A model generated the notes under the pieces. The model had not been told where the DNA came from, made no database searches, and was given only the letters and a program-made list of their open reading frames with translations. Positions 16,377-26,130 of a DNA stretch of 64,000 nt are shown one piece after another. A program made the translations under genes and the position numbers. The DNA comes from Methylobacterium sp. Leaf112 (GTDB lineage Bacteria > Pseudomonadota > Alphaproteobacteria > Rhizobiales > Beijerinckiaceae), in assembly GCF_001423295.1 (NCBI RefSeq), contig NZ_LMNG01000004.1:41984-105983 (forward strand). The letters run 5' to 3'. The first letter of the stretch is position 1, and every line of letters begins with the position of its first letter.

Positions 16377-18545
16377 TCAGGCGGCGCTGGCCTCGAGGCG
16401 GCTCAGGCGGTCGAGAAGCGCGCGGTCGTGCAGGAGGGCCATGCGCTCCTTCGGCGAGAGCCAGGCGGCGGCCTCGTCGAGGGTGTGGGCTTCCACCACC
16501 TTGGCCTGGGCCAGCGCCCGGTCCGTGTCGATGACGCCGCGCGGCCGGGGTGCGGCCTGGGGCAGCATGGCGGCGTGGGCCTCTGCGAAAGCGGGCTCGG
16601 CGTGGAGGGCCCGCAGGGCGTCCGCATCGTCGAGGCCCTGCGCGGCATTGCGGGCGGCGAGGCGGCCCGCCTGTGTGGCGATGGCGGGCGGGTCGCGCTC
16701 CTCCGGGGTCATGAGCAGGCCGAGCCGCTTGAGGGCCAGCCCCCAAGCGAGCTGACCGCTCGCCCACGAGATCGGGATCGCGAGCACGAGGCCGAGGATC
16801 GTCGGCGACATCCAGAGGAACAGGGAGGTCGCGATGGCGAAGGCGGCGATCCCGGTGACGAGGCCGAGCGCCATGTGCCAGCGGTGGCGACGGACGATGT
16901 CGCTCCACGGGATCGAGCCGTCGTCGCGCCGCTGCGGGTTCCAGCCGGTGTCGCGCCCGACGAGGATCTGGAACACCGAGCCCGACTGGATCAGCATGGC
17001 GATGGGCGCGATGAGGGCCGAGAGCAGGATCTCGATCAGGCTCGACAGAACGAGGCGGACGGCGCCCCCGCAGGCCCGTCGCACGGGGCCGTCGATCAGC
17101 GCCAGGATGAGCCCCAGAAACTTCGGGGCGAGCAGGATGCCCATGGTGATCCCGAACAGCCGGAGCGCGCGAACGGGATCGAAGCGCGGCCAGACCGGGT
17201 AGAGCCCGAACTCGCTCGTGAAGTATTCCGGCCGCACGTAGGCGGTCTGCAGCACGAGGGCGATACCGACCACGAGCTGGGCGAGCCAGAGCGGCGAGGC
17301 GACGTAACCCGCGATGCCCGTGGCGAAGTGCTGGCGCGACGCGGTTTTCAGACCGGCGGCCCCGATGATGCGGCTGTGCTGAAGGTTGCCCTGCGCCCAG
17401 CGCCGGTCGCGCACGGCCACATCGATGAGGGAGGGCGGGCTCTCCTCGTAGGAGCCGGGAAGGTCGGGCAGCATGGTCACGCTCCAGCCGGCGCGCCGGA
17501 TCAGGGCGGCTTCCACGAAGTCGTGGCTGAGCACATGGCCGCCGAAGGGCGGCTTGCCGGGCAGGTCCGGCAGGCCGCAGGCGGCGGCGAAGGCCTTCGT
17601 GCGGATGATGGCGTTGTGGCCCCAGTAATTGCCGTCGCGGCCCGACCACACCGACAAGCCGGTGGCGATGACCGGCCCGTAGATCCGCGCGGCAAATTGC
17701 TGGACGCGCGCGAACAGGGTGTTGCGGTTGATGATGAGCGGCAGCGACTGGATGATGCCGGAATCCGGGTCGGCCTCCATGGCGGCGGCCAGATGCACCA
17801 CGCACGTGCCCGTCATCAGGCTGTCGGCATCGAGCACCAGCATGTGGTCGTAGGTGGCACCCCAGCGCGAGACGAAGTCGCCGATGTTGCCGGCCTTGCG
17901 GTGGTGGTTCTTCGGCCGGTGGCGGTAGTACAGACGGGCGGCGTCGCCCCAGCGGGCGCGAAGATCGAGGAACGCGCGCTCCTCGGCGATCCAGGCATCG
18001 CTCAACGTCGAATCCGACAGCACGAAATAGTCGAAGGCGTGGCCCAGGCCGGTGGCATCGATCTCGACGCGCATGGCCTCGATGGCGGCGAAGGTCCGGG
18101 CCGTGGCCTCGTTGTAGACCGGCATCACCACCGCCGTGCGGGTGGTGAGCGCCGTCGGCAGGGCAGGGGCCTTGGGGCGGCGCAGGAGCACCAAGAAGCC
18201 CAGGATCGCGCCGGTGAAAGCGAGCGCGATCCAGGAGAAGTTCAGGGTGAAAAGGGCGAGCAGCACGTATTGCAGGGCCGTGGTGCCGCCCGAGACCGCC
18301 ACCACCTCGTACATCTGCATGGCGCCGTAGGCGGTGAGGAGTGCTGCCGCGCCAAACACGAAGAGGCGGGCCAGCCACGGCTTTCCATGGCGGACCGAAG
18401 GCACGTGGCCGGCGCCCTCGTCCCAGGTGTCGAGGCGCTGCACCGGCATGGCCAGGGGCGCCTCGGGTGGCATCGCCGGACGGAACGGGGCGGGTGCCGG
18501 GGCGACATCACCGGCTGGGGCGACTTGAGGCGCGGGTGCGTTCAC
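16377..18545 (-). CDS. opgH: Glucans biosynthesis glucosyltransferase OpgH (MdoH)
   Basis: A 722-residue inner-membrane GT2 glucosyltransferase that builds the beta-glucan backbone of osmoregulated periplasmic glucans from UDP-glucose. Two TM segments lie at about residues 60-120. The catalytic domain has TAVVMPVYNE, the DxD-type VLDADSLMTG near residue 237, and the RRWAQGN motif near residue 380, followed by several TM segments. It begins at a GTG (18545) that overlaps the opgG stop as GTGA, so the two are translationally coupled, as in the standard opgGH operon. The N-terminal 30 residues are Pro/Ala-rich and probably disordered. Confidence 0.95.
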   Translation of the reverse strand: MNAPAPQVAPAGDVAPAPAPFRPAMPPEAPLAMPVQRLDTWDEGAGHVPSVRHGKPWLARLFVFGAAALLTAYGAMQMYEVVAVSGGTTALQYVLLALFTLNFSWIALAFTGAILGFLVLLRRPKAPALPTALTTRTAVVMPVYNEATARTFAAIEAMRVEIDATGLGHAFDYFVLSDSTLSDAWIAEERAFLDLRARWGDAARLYYRHRPKNHHRKAGNIGDFVSRWGATYDHMLVLDADSLMTGTCVVHLAAAMEADPDSGIIQSLPLIINRNTLFARVQQFAARIYGPVIATGLSVWSGRDGNYWGHNAIIRTKAFAAACGLPDLPGKPPFGGHVLSHDFVEAALIRRAGWSVTMLPDLPGSYEESPPSLIDVAVRDRRWAQGNLQHSRIIGAAGLKTASRQHFATGIAGYVASPLWLAQLVVGIALVLQTAYVRPEYFTSEFGLYPVWPRFDPVRALRLFGITMGILLAPKFLGLILALIDGPVRRACGGAVRLVLSSLIEILLSALIAPIAMLIQSGSVFQILVGRDTGWNPQRRDDGSIPWSDIVRRHRWHMALGLVTGIAAFAIATSLFLWMSPTILGLVLAIPISWASGQLAWGLALKRLGLLMTPEERDPPAIATQAGRLAARNAAQGLDDADALRALHAEPAFAEAHAAMLPQAAPRPRGVIDTDRALAQAKVVEAHTLDEAAAWLSPKERMALLHDRALLDRLSRLEASAA

Positions 18546-20149
18546 GGTGTCCAACGGTAGAGCCAGGTTTCGGTGAGGGGGGTGTCGCCCCGTTGCAGGG
18601 CGAGGCGCAGTTCGCACGCCTTCTCGCCACGCGGGTCGAGCTCGAAGGCGACGCGCACGGTCTTGCGGTCGGGGTAGCGGTAGAGGGTGCTCGCCGTGAT
18701 GGCGCCGGGGCCGACCGAGAGCTGGGTCCGCAGGTCGCCGGCTTCGGCCAGACCCTCCCCGGTGAAGTCGACGAGGAAGAGGCGCCGGTTGTCGTTCGTC
18801 CCGCGCCCGGCGCGGGTGCCGGAAACCACGGCCACAGGCACCGGCTCGGGTGGCTGCCAGCACCAGTGCTGGCGGTAGCTGAACGCCCGCTCGGCCCCCG
18901 CCGCGAGGCCGGCTTTCGGCCGCCAATAGGCTAGGATGTTCTCGTTGAATTCGGAATCGCTCGGGATTTCGAGCAAGGTCACGGACCCCGGTCCCCAGGC
19001 GGAGAGGGGCTCGAGCCACAGGGACGGGCGCCATTCCCAATGCTGGATGTCGTCCTGGAAGCTGCGGTAATCCCGCGCCCGCTGCATCAGCCCGAAGCCC
19101 TTCGGGCTGTCGTCGACGAAGGACGAGACCTGCAGGGTCTCGGGGTTGCGCGCCGGGCGCCAGATCGCCTCGCCGGAGCCCGTGCGGATCTGCAAGCCGC
19201 CCGAGGAATGGACGGCGGCGCGCGCATCGTCGGCGCCGCGACGGTCGTGGGGACCGAACAGGTAGCTCGTGGTCATGCCCCCGAGTCCGAGGTGATCGAT
19301 GGCGGTCCGCGCGAACACCGTCCCCTCGACGTCGCAGAGCGAAGCCGCTCCCGGGCGCAGGCTCATGCGCAGGGCCGCCGTGGCGGACGGCGAATCGACC
19401 AGGGCATGCAGGACGAGGGGGCCGCCGGGACCGGGCCGTTCGATCCAGACGGCACGCCACTCGGGAAATTCCTCACCCCGTGCATCGGCCGGTCGCAGGG
19501 TGAGGGCGCGCGCGGTGACGCCGAAGCCCTGGCCGGCCGCGACGAGGCGGAAGAACGAAGCGCCCTGGAGGTAAGCGAAATCCGTGAGCTCGCCGCCCGC
19601 GAACCGGGCCCGGAGCTTGAAACCGGAATACCCCGGGTCGTCCTTGAACGTCGGGATCTGGGTGGTGTCCGTCTCGAAGCGGGCGCGGTCGTAGGCCACG
19701 GGGCGCACGACCCCGTCCTCGATGAGCGCCAGGGCGACCCGTCCCCTGAACACCGAGCCGCGATGGAGCGGTTCGATGGTGAAGCCGAGGTCGGCGTCGG
19801 CCCAGACCGCGCTCCCCGGCACGGTCCGAATCCCGGCATATTGCTCGCGGTTGAGGCCCGTCAGGGTCTCGGGCAAATCGTCCGTGCGCGGGGCGACGTA
19901 GGCGCGCGCGGCCAGGGCCCGGGCGAGGTCGGTGACCAATCCGGCCTGGAATGGCGTGCCGGCCGCCGGAAGGGACGGAGCCTCGTCGGCGAAGGCACGC
20001 GCGGGCAGGGCGGCGAGCCCTCCGGACAACGCCACCACGCCGGCCCCACGGAGAAGATCGCGGCGGGTATGGTCCTGGGAACCTGCCATCGCGGGAGCGT
20101 CGGACGGGTGAGCAACGGCAGCGTGGGAACCTGGGAGCGGCAGCGTCAT
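18542..20149 (-). CDS. opgG: Periplasmic glucan biosynthesis protein OpgG/OpgD (MdoG family)
   Basis: A 535-residue periplasmic protein needed for branching and release of osmoregulated periplasmic glucans made by OpgH. The N-terminus has a Tat signal (TRRDLLRGAGVVALSGGLAA, twin Arg at about residues 29-30) ending ARAFA. The mature part has family segments VAYDRARFETD, GYSGFKLRARF, QGASFFRLVAAGQGFG, ARDYRSFQDD and SDSEFNENILAYW. A Tat signal is more typical of OpgD than OpgG in E. coli, so the G/D label is open. It is the first gene of the two-gene operon; a start at the internal ATG (MAGSQDHTRRDLL) is an alternative. Confidence 0.92.
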   Translation of the reverse strand: MTLPLPGSHAAVAHPSDAPAMAGSQDHTRRDLLRGAGVVALSGGLAALPARAFADEAPSLPAAGTPFQAGLVTDLARALAARAYVAPRTDDLPETLTGLNREQYAGIRTVPGSAVWADADLGFTIEPLHRGSVFRGRVALALIEDGVVRPVAYDRARFETDTTQIPTFKDDPGYSGFKLRARFAGGELTDFAYLQGASFFRLVAAGQGFGVTARALTLRPADARGEEFPEWRAVWIERPGPGGPLVLHALVDSPSATAALRMSLRPGAASLCDVEGTVFARTAIDHLGLGGMTTSYLFGPHDRRGADDARAAVHSSGGLQIRTGSGEAIWRPARNPETLQVSSFVDDSPKGFGLMQRARDYRSFQDDIQHWEWRPSLWLEPLSAWGPGSVTLLEIPSDSEFNENILAYWRPKAGLAAGAERAFSYRQHWCWQPPEPVPVAVVSGTRAGRGTNDNRRLFLVDFTGEGLAEAGDLRTQLSVGPGAITASTLYRYPDRKTVRVAFELDPRGEKACELRLALQRGDTPLTETWLYRWTP

Positions 20150-20392
20150 GGGACCTGTCGTTTGGGCGCGCTCGGGCGCCGGATTGATGGAGAGCGCGGC
20201 TCAGGCGCAGGGTCTACCATGCGTCGGCCTGAACTGGAGATTAAGTGTCACACAACGCCCAAGTCCCCGGTCCTGTTCGACGCGTCGGAGCCGGTTCGCC
20301 CCACACAAGCCTGGCCGTCTGGCCGAGCCGGCGCGCTTATGGCACATCCAGACCGTCGATGGTCATCGTCGACGCCGCAACGGAGGCTCTTC

Positions 20393-20638
20393 ATGGCACT
20401 GATTCCATGCCCCGCCTGCACGCACCGTGTGTCCACGCAGGCCTTGGCTTGCCCCGCCTGCGGCCATCCCGGTCAGGAGCATTCCCCGCGGGGCGGGGGT
20501 GGCGGCATCGCCCGGGTGCTGGGCCACGTCGCCGGCACCTACATCTCCACGACGACACTGGCGAGCCTGGCGCTGGGCTGCGTCATGTTCGTCTGCGTCG
20601 CCGCCGTGCTGATCACGCTGATCCTCTCCGGTCGCTGA
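20393..20638 (+). CDS. Small zinc-ribbon membrane protein
   Basis: An 81-residue protein with an N-terminal zinc ribbon of two Cys pairs (CPACTHRVSTQALACPACG), a Gly-rich linker and one C-terminal transmembrane helix (LASLALGCVMFVCVAAVLIT). A strong GGAGG site lies 8 bases upstream of the ATG. The cytoplasmic zinc-ribbon plus single-TM layout is common in small bacterial proteins of unknown role. It stands alone between divergent opgG and glmU. No function is assigned. Confidence 0.75.
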   Translation: MALIPCPACTHRVSTQALACPACGHPGQEHSPRGGGGGIARVLGHVAGTYISTTTLASLALGCVMFVCVAAVLITLILSGR

Positions 20639-20782
20639 TTCCGAGGGCGGTGCTTGTTCCAGTGAAGGCGCTTGTTCCAGGGAAGGTGTTTTCGAACCCG
20701 GCGGGAGTCAGCCGGGGCCTTGCCAGACCCGGCGGTGGCGCAGTAGCGCACCGGCAGCGCGCGTAAGGACTGGGACCGACCG

Positions 20783-22159
20783 ATGGATGCAGCGACGACG
20801 ACCGGGCGCAGCCTCACCGCCATCGTGCTGGCCGCCGGCAAGGGCACGCGGATGCGCTCGGATCGGCCCAAGGTCCTCCACGCCGTGGCCGGGCGGACCA
20901 TGCTCGGCCACGTGCTCACCGCCGCCCGCGAGGCCGGCGCGGGCCGCATCGCCGTGGTGGTGGAGCCGGGGCAGGCGGCCGTTGCCCGGGAGATCGAGCG
21001 GATGGCCCCGGGCGCCGCCGTGTTTCCCCAGGCCGAGCGCCTCGGCACCGCCCACGCGGTGCTGGCCGCCCGCGACGCCCTGACGGCCGGCGACGACGAC
21101 GTGATCGTCGCCTTCGGCGACACCCCCCTCGTCACCGGCGCCACCCTCGCGCGCCTGCGCGCCCCCCTGGTCGACGGCGCCGCCGTGGCGGTGCTGGCCT
21201 TCGACAGTCCGAACCCCACGGGCTACGGCCGCGTGCTGACGGACGGCGGACGGGTGGTGGCCATCCGGGAGGAGAAGGACGCCACACCCCCAGAGCGGGC
21301 CGTGACCCTGTGCAATGCCGGGCTGATGGCGCTCTCGGGCCGGCACGCCCTCGGCCTCCTCGCGCGCATCGGCAACGCCAACGCGGCCGGCGAGTACTAC
21401 CTGCCCGACGCCGTCGCCCTCGCCGTCGCGGACGGGCTCACCGTAGCCGTGGTGGCCGTGGACGAAGCCGAGGCGCAGGGCGTCAACGACCGGATCCAAC
21501 TCGCCGTCGCCGAAGCCGAGATCCAGAGTCGCCTGCGGCGCGCAGCGCAGCTCGGCGGGGCGACCCTGATCGCCCCCGAGACGGTTTTCTTCAGTGTCGA
21601 CACGGTTTTGGGCCAGGACGTTCTTGTAGAGCCTCATGTGGTGTTCGGCCCTGGCGTCACCGTCGGTGACGGCTCTGTCGTCCACGCCTTCTCGCATCTC
21701 GAAGGCGCCACCCTGGCGCCGGGCGTCCAGATCGGTCCCTATGCCCGCCTGCGCCCCGGCGCGGTGCTGGAGGCGGGCGCACGGGTCGGCAACTTCGTCG
21801 AGATCAAGAACGCGCGCCTCGGCGCCGGCGCCAAGGCCAACCACCTGAGCTACCTCGGCGACGCCGAGATCGGGGCGGGCGCCAATGTCGGGGCCGGCAC
21901 CATCACCTGCAACTACGACGGAGTGAACAAGCATCGCACCACCATCGGGGCGGGCGCCTTCATCGGCTCGAACACCGCCCTCGTCGCCCCCGTCACCGTG
22001 GGGGCCGGTGCCATCGTCGGGGCGGGCTCGGTGATCGCGGCCGATGTCCCCGAGGACGCGCTGGCCGTCTCGCGGGCGCGCCAGCGCAACCTCGCCGGAT
22101 GGGCGCCGGGCAAGCGTGCGGCTCTGGCCGCCGAGAAGGCCAAGCGCGCAAAATCGTAA
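20783..22159 (+). CDS. glmU: Bifunctional UDP-GlcNAc pyrophosphorylase / GlcN-1-P acetyltransferase
   Basis: A 458-residue enzyme for the last two steps to UDP-N-acetylglucosamine. The N-terminal uridylyltransferase domain (about 1-235) has the nucleotide loop [25 protein letters not shown] and the acceptor segment NAGLM. The C-terminal left-handed beta-helix (about 255-450) is built of hexapeptide repeats, with the acetyltransferase segments [20 protein letters not shown] and [11 protein letters not shown]. The length matches the family. It precedes glmS by 149 bases on the same strand, joining two steps of the same pathway. Confidence 0.97.
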   Translation: MDAATTTGRSLTAIVLAAGKGTRMRSDRPKVLHAVAGRTMLGHVLTAAREAGAGRIAVVVEPGQAAVAREIERMAPGAAVFPQAERLGTAHAVLAARDALTAGDDDVIVAFGDTPLVTGATLARLRAPLVDGAAVAVLAFDSPNPTGYGRVLTDGGRVVAIREEKDATPPERAVTLCNAGLMALSGRHALGLLARIGNANAAGEYYLPDAVALAVADGLTVAVVAVDEAEAQGVNDRIQLAVAEAEIQSRLRRAAQLGGATLIAPETVFFSVDTVLGQDVLVEPHVVFGPGVTVGDGSVVHAFSHLEGATLAPGVQIGPYARLRPGAVLEAGARVGNFVEIKNARLGAGAKANHLSYLGDAEIGAGANVGAGTITCNYDGVNKHRTTIGAGAFIGSNTALVAPVTVGAGAIVGAGSVIAADVPEDALAVSRARQRNLAGWAPGKRAALAAEKAKRAKS

Positions 22160-22308
22160 ACCATGCGGGCGGTTGGGCCGGTTGCCTCAAGCTTGCGTTG
22201 AGGGTTTGCCGGCGACCCTTGGCGTCGACCGGGTGGCGCGCCTGTTCCAATCCGATACAAGCCCGGCTCGGCCGCGGTTTGGCGGCCCGTTTGTGAGAGA
22301 CACGACCC

Positions 22309-24150
22309 ATGTGCGGAATCGTTGGCATCGTCGGACGGGACGCCGTGGCCGGGCAGCTCGTGGAGGCCCTGCGCCGGCTCGAGTATCGCGGCTACGATTC
22401 GGCCGGCATCGCCACCCTGACGCAGGGGCGCCTGGAACGCAGGCGCGCGGAGGGCAAGCTCGCCAACCTCGAGGCGCGCCTGCGCGACGAGCCCCTCGCC
22501 GGCGCCATCGGCATCGGCCACACCCGCTGGGCGACCCATGGGCGCCCCAACGAGACCAACGCACACCCACACGCCACGGCACGCCTCGCCGTGGTCCACA
22601 ACGGCATCATCGAGAATTTCCGCGAACTCAAGGCCGAGCTGCAGGGCCTCGGGGTCCGCTTCGAGAGCGAGACCGACACCGAGGTCGTGGCCCAGCTTAT
22701 CAGCCACGCCATGGAGGGGGGCTTAAGCCCCATCGAGGCCGTGGCCGCCTGCCTGCCGCGCCTGCACGGCGCTTTCGCCCTCGGCATCCTGTTCGCCGGC
22801 CACGACGACCTGCTCATCGGCGCCCGCCACGGCGCGCCGCTCGCCATCGGGTTCGGCCAAAGGGAAGCAGGGATCGGCGAGACCTATCTCGGCTCCGACG
22901 CCCTGGCGCTGGCGCCGTTCACCGAGGAGATCACCTACCTGGAGGAGGGCGACTGGGCGGTCCTGTCCCGCGCGGGCGCCGAGATCCGCGACATCGGCGG
23001 GGCCATGGTCGAACGCCCGCGCCAGCGCATCGTCGCCCAGGCCTACCGGGTCGAGAAGGGCAACCACCGCCACTTCATGGCGAAGGAGATCCACGAGCAG
23101 CCGGAGGTCGTGGGCCGGACCCTCGCCCACTACGTCGATCTGGCCAATGGCCGCGTCGCCCTGCCGGGGGACCTGCCGTTCGATTTCGCCACGCTCTCGC
23201 GGCTGTCCATCACCGCCTGCGGCACGGCCTACTACGCCGGGCTCGTGGCCAAATACTGGTTCGAGACCCTGGCGCGCCTGCCCGTGGAGATCGACGTCGC
23301 CTCCGAGGCGCGCTACCGCGAGCCGCCCCTCGACCGCGACGGCCTCACCCTGGTGATCTCGCAATCGGGCGAGACCGCCGACACACTGGCCTCCCTGCGC
23401 TACGCCAAGAGCCAAGGCCAGCACACCCTGGCGGTGGTCAACGTGCCGACCTCGACCATCGCCCGCGAGGCCTCCGCCGTGGTGCCGACCCTGGCCGGCC
23501 CGGAGATCGGCGTCGCCTCCACCAAGGCGTTCTCGTGCCAGCTCACCGTGCTCCTGTGCCTCGCCATCGCGGCGGGCCGGGCGCGCGGCACCCTGAGCGC
23601 GGAGCGCGAGCGCGGCTTGGTCGACGCCCTCATCACCGTGCCGGGCCTCATGGCCGAGGCGGCCAAGCGCGAGGGCGAGATCGAGGTTTTGGCCCGCGAG
23701 GTCTCGAAGGCCCGTGACGTGCTCTATCTGGGGCGCGGCACCAGCTACCCGATGGCGCTGGAGGGCGCCCTGAAGCTGAAGGAAATCAGCTACATCCACG
23801 CCGAAGGGTATGCGGCGGGCGAACTCAAGCACGGCCCCATCGCCCTCATCGACGAGAGCGTGCCGGTCATCGTCATCGCCCCCCACGACGCGATCTTCGA
23901 GAAGACCGTGTCGAACATGCAGGAGGTGGCGGCGCGCGGCGGCCGCATCATCCTCATCGGCGACGCCAAGGGCGCCGCGGCGGCCGGCCTCGAGACCATG
24001 GCGACGGTGACCATGCCCGACTGCGATCCGGTGGTGGCGCCCATCGTCTACGCCGTGCCGATCCAGCTCATCGCCTACCACACGGCGGTGTTCATGGGGA
24101 AAGACGTGGACCAGCCGCGCAACCTCGCGAAATCCGTGACGGTGGAATAA
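22309..24150 (+). CDS. glmS: Glutamine:fructose-6-phosphate aminotransferase
   Basis: A 613-residue cytoplasmic enzyme making glucosamine-6-phosphate, the first step of amino-sugar synthesis. The N-terminal glutaminase domain begins MCGIVGIVG with catalytic Cys2 (as Cys1 after Met removal), then RLEYRGYDSAG and HTRWATHGRPNETNAHPH. Two SIS isomerase domains follow (about 290-430 and 460-605), with SQSGETADTLASLRYAK, and the end is DQPRNLAKSVTVE, the invariant C-terminus. No glmS ribozyme is seen upstream, as expected for this lineage. Confidence 0.98.
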   Translation: MCGIVGIVGRDAVAGQLVEALRRLEYRGYDSAGIATLTQGRLERRRAEGKLANLEARLRDEPLAGAIGIGHTRWATHGRPNETNAHPHATARLAVVHNGIIENFRELKAELQGLGVRFESETDTEVVAQLISHAMEGGLSPIEAVAACLPRLHGAFALGILFAGHDDLLIGARHGAPLAIGFGQREAGIGETYLGSDALALAPFTEEITYLEEGDWAVLSRAGAEIRDIGGAMVERPRQRIVAQAYRVEKGNHRHFMAKEIHEQPEVVGRTLAHYVDLANGRVALPGDLPFDFATLSRLSITACGTAYYAGLVAKYWFETLARLPVEIDVASEARYREPPLDRDGLTLVISQSGETADTLASLRYAKSQGQHTLAVVNVPTSTIAREASAVVPTLAGPEIGVASTKAFSCQLTVLLCLAIAAGRARGTLSAERERGLVDALITVPGLMAEAAKREGEIEVLAREVSKARDVLYLGRGTSYPMALEGALKLKEISYIHAEGYAAGELKHGPIALIDESVPVIVIAPHDAIFEKTVSNMQEVAARGGRIILIGDAKGAAAAGLETMATVTMPDCDPVVAPIVYAVPIQLIAYHTAVFMGKDVDQPRNLAKSVTVE

Positions 24151-24254
24151 CCGCGCGGGAATCGTCCCGCTCCATCATCAGCCAGCCCTGAAACGCAGTC
24201 CCGCCCACGGCGACCGATCGCCGACCCTTGCGCTTTTCCATCCCGTGGCCATCT

Positions 24255-24280
24255 TCAGACCATCCAACCGGATGGTCTGA
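24255..24280. promoter_or_regulatory. Perfect 11-base palindrome upstream of the RHH regulator
   Basis: TCAGACCATCC (24255-24265) and GGATGGTCTGA (24270-24280) form a perfect inverted repeat with a 4-base centre, 14 bases before the start of the ribbon-helix-helix gene. No T-run follows, so it is not a standard terminator. RHH proteins usually bind short dyads in their own promoter, so an autoregulatory operator is the likeliest reading (inference). Confidence 0.6.
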
Positions 24281-24293
24281 GGGGGTTCTGGAG

Positions 24294-24713
24294 ATGGAAA
24301 ACAACGTTCACGCCCTGCGGCCGAAGCTGCCCGACAGCGAGAAGGTCACGGTCAATCTCGGCTTCGTCGATCTCGGGCACATCGACCTGATGGTCCGCGA
24401 CGGCTTCTTCGCCAACCGGGCCGACTTCATCCGCACCGCCGTGCGCAACCAGCTCGAACGCCAGGGCGAGGCCGTGCGCCAGTCCGTGGCCCGCAAGGGC
24501 CTCGAACTCGGGCTCTCCCATTACAGCCGCGCCGCCCTTGAGGCGGCGCGCGACGCCGGCGCGCCGCTCCACATCCAGGTGCTCGGCCTCGCCAGCATCG
24601 CCCCCGACGTCACCCCCGAACTCGCCCGCGCCGCCATCGCCTCCGTGCAGGTGCTGGGTGCCTTCCAGGCGAGCCCGGCGGTCAAGGCGGCCCTCGCCGA
24701 CCGCATCGCCTGA
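24294..24713 (+). CDS. Ribbon-helix-helix (CopG-like) regulator
   Basis: A 139-residue protein. Residues about 16-60 look like a ribbon-helix-helix DNA-binding domain: a short strand SEKVTVNLGFVDLGHIDLMV, then FFANRADFIRTAVRNQLERQ. The C-terminal half is helical and of unknown function. A GGAG site overlaps the start region. It is followed after 28 bases by an esterase gene on the same strand and preceded by a perfect palindrome, suggesting an autoregulated two-gene unit. No toxin is recognisable next to it, so I do not call it an antitoxin. Confidence 0.78.
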   Translation: MENNVHALRPKLPDSEKVTVNLGFVDLGHIDLMVRDGFFANRADFIRTAVRNQLERQGEAVRQSVARKGLELGLSHYSRAALEAARDAGAPLHIQVLGLASIAPDVTPELARAAIASVQVLGAFQASPAVKAALADRIA

Positions 24714-24741
24714 ACTCCCTCACCGACAAGGATTCCGATCC

Positions 24742-26007
24742 ATGGCCCCATTCGACGCAACCCACTTCTCCGCCATCGACATGGCCGCCGTCACCCGCCT
24801 GACCCAGGCCGGGCGGCTCGCCGAGGCGATGGCCCTGCTCCAGGGCAAGCCTGCGCCCGAGGCGGACGCACCGAAGGACACGAAGCGCCCGCGCCCGATC
24901 CTCGACATGGTGGCCCCGACGGACGGCACCGGGGCCTGGACGGCGCCGGGGGCAGACAGGGACACCACCGCCGACGCCCCCACGCAGGCGGCACGGCCCG
25001 ACCCCGCACAGGCCCTGCGCGCCCTATCCGAGCGCTTCACCAAGGCCGGCGGTCTGGCGGCGATGCCGAACCTCGAAGGTTTCGGTCAGGGACTCGGTCA
25101 GGGACTTGGCCGGGGCCCCGCCACGAAGCCGATTCCGGTGCCAGAGGGCGCCCGCTTCGAGACGCGCCGCTTCACCAGTGCGGGGGGCGCCCGCGACTAC
25201 AAGGTCTACGTGCCGAGTGGCCGGACGGGCGAGACGCTCCCCGTGATCGTGATGCTGCACGGCTGCACCCAGTCGCCCGACGACTTCGCCGCCGGTACCC
25301 GCATGAACGCGCTGGCCGAGACGCAGGGCTTCCTCGTGGCCTATCCGGCGCAGCCCCCCTCGGCCAACGCGCAGAAATGCTGGAACTGGTTCAACGCCGG
25401 CGACCAGCAGCGCGAGGGCGGCGAACCGGCCCTCATCGCCGGTATCGCCCGGGCGGTGGTGGCCGAGTTCGGCGGCGACGCAACCCGCGTCTACGTTGCC
25501 GGCCTCTCGGCGGGCGGGGCGGCGGCGGCCATCATGGCCGCGACCTATCCCGACCTGTTCGCGGCGGTCGGCGTCCATTCGGGCCTCGCCTGCGGGGCGG
25601 CCCGCGACATGCCGTCCGCCTTCGCGGCCATGAACGGCGGCGGGGCGGTCCAGGCGCGCGGGAACGGCCCGGCCGTGCCGACCATCGTGTTCCACGGCGA
25701 CGGCGACCGCACGGTCCATCCCGTCAACGGCGAACGGGTCATCGCCCAGGCGACGCCCGCCGAGGCTCTTGGTACCACGGTCACCAACGGCACCGCGCCG
25801 GGGGGCACCCGCTACACCCGCACGGTCCGGACCGACGAGGCCGGTCGCGCCGTGCTGGAGCATTGGCTCCTGCACGGCACCGGCCACGCATGGTCCGGCG
25901 GCAGCCCGGACGGGTCCTACACCGATCCGCGCGGCCCCGATGCCAGCGCCGAGATGGTGCGCTTCTTCCTGGCGCACACGCTCGCGGAACGCCCGACCCG
26001 ACACTGA
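24742..26007 (+). CDS. PHB depolymerase-family esterase
   Basis: A 421-residue alpha/beta hydrolase of the Esterase_phb (LpqC-like) family. The nucleophile is Ser256 in VAGLSAGGAA, the oxyanion region is VIVMLHGCTQSPDDFA, the acid lies in FHGDGDRTVHP and the His in GTGHAWSGG. The first ~120 residues are not part of the hydrolase fold: polar, with a Gly-Gln-Gly-Leu repeat (GFGQGLGQGLGRG). No secretion signal is visible, so an intracellular substrate such as PHB granules or another ester is possible. It is probably cotranscribed with the RHH gene. Feruloyl or acetyl-xylan esterases share this fold, so the substrate is open. Confidence 0.85.
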   Translation: MAPFDATHFSAIDMAAVTRLTQAGRLAEAMALLQGKPAPEADAPKDTKRPRPILDMVAPTDGTGAWTAPGADRDTTADAPTQAARPDPAQALRALSERFTKAGGLAAMPNLEGFGQGLGQGLGRGPATKPIPVPEGARFETRRFTSAGGARDYKVYVPSGRTGETLPVIVMLHGCTQSPDDFAAGTRMNALAETQGFLVAYPAQPPSANAQKCWNWFNAGDQQREGGEPALIAGIARAVVAEFGGDATRVYVAGLSAGGAAAAIMAATYPDLFAAVGVHSGLACGAARDMPSAFAAMNGGGAVQARGNGPAVPTIVFHGDGDRTVHPVNGERVIAQATPAEALGTTVTNGTAPGGTRYTRTVRTDEAGRAVLEHWLLHGTGHAWSGGSPDGSYTDPRGPDASAEMVRFFLAHTLAERPTRH

Positions 26008-26130
26008 ACCGGCGGGCCGGGCGCGCAGGCGCGACCTTGAGCCCAACCCCGTCTGCGGCTACCTCTACGCAAGCGGGCCGGGGCCGGCCGACGATCCTCG
26101 GGCGCCGTTCCCCGCGCCGAAAGTGCATCC

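Noticed and set aside
16129..18378. 749-codon minus-strand frame inside opgH
   Set aside because: It is another frame of the opgH coding strand, rich in Arg/Pro, running through the tRNA-Ser. The GT2 motifs are in the other frame.
22160..22308. glmS ribozyme or other riboswitch upstream of glmS
   Set aside because: The 149-base gap shows no conserved ribozyme core, and glmS ribozymes are characteristic of Gram-positive bacteria.
24255..24280. Rho-independent terminator for glmS
   Set aside because: The stem is perfect, but no T-run follows and it lies 105 bases past glmS yet only 14 bases before the next start. An operator is more likely.
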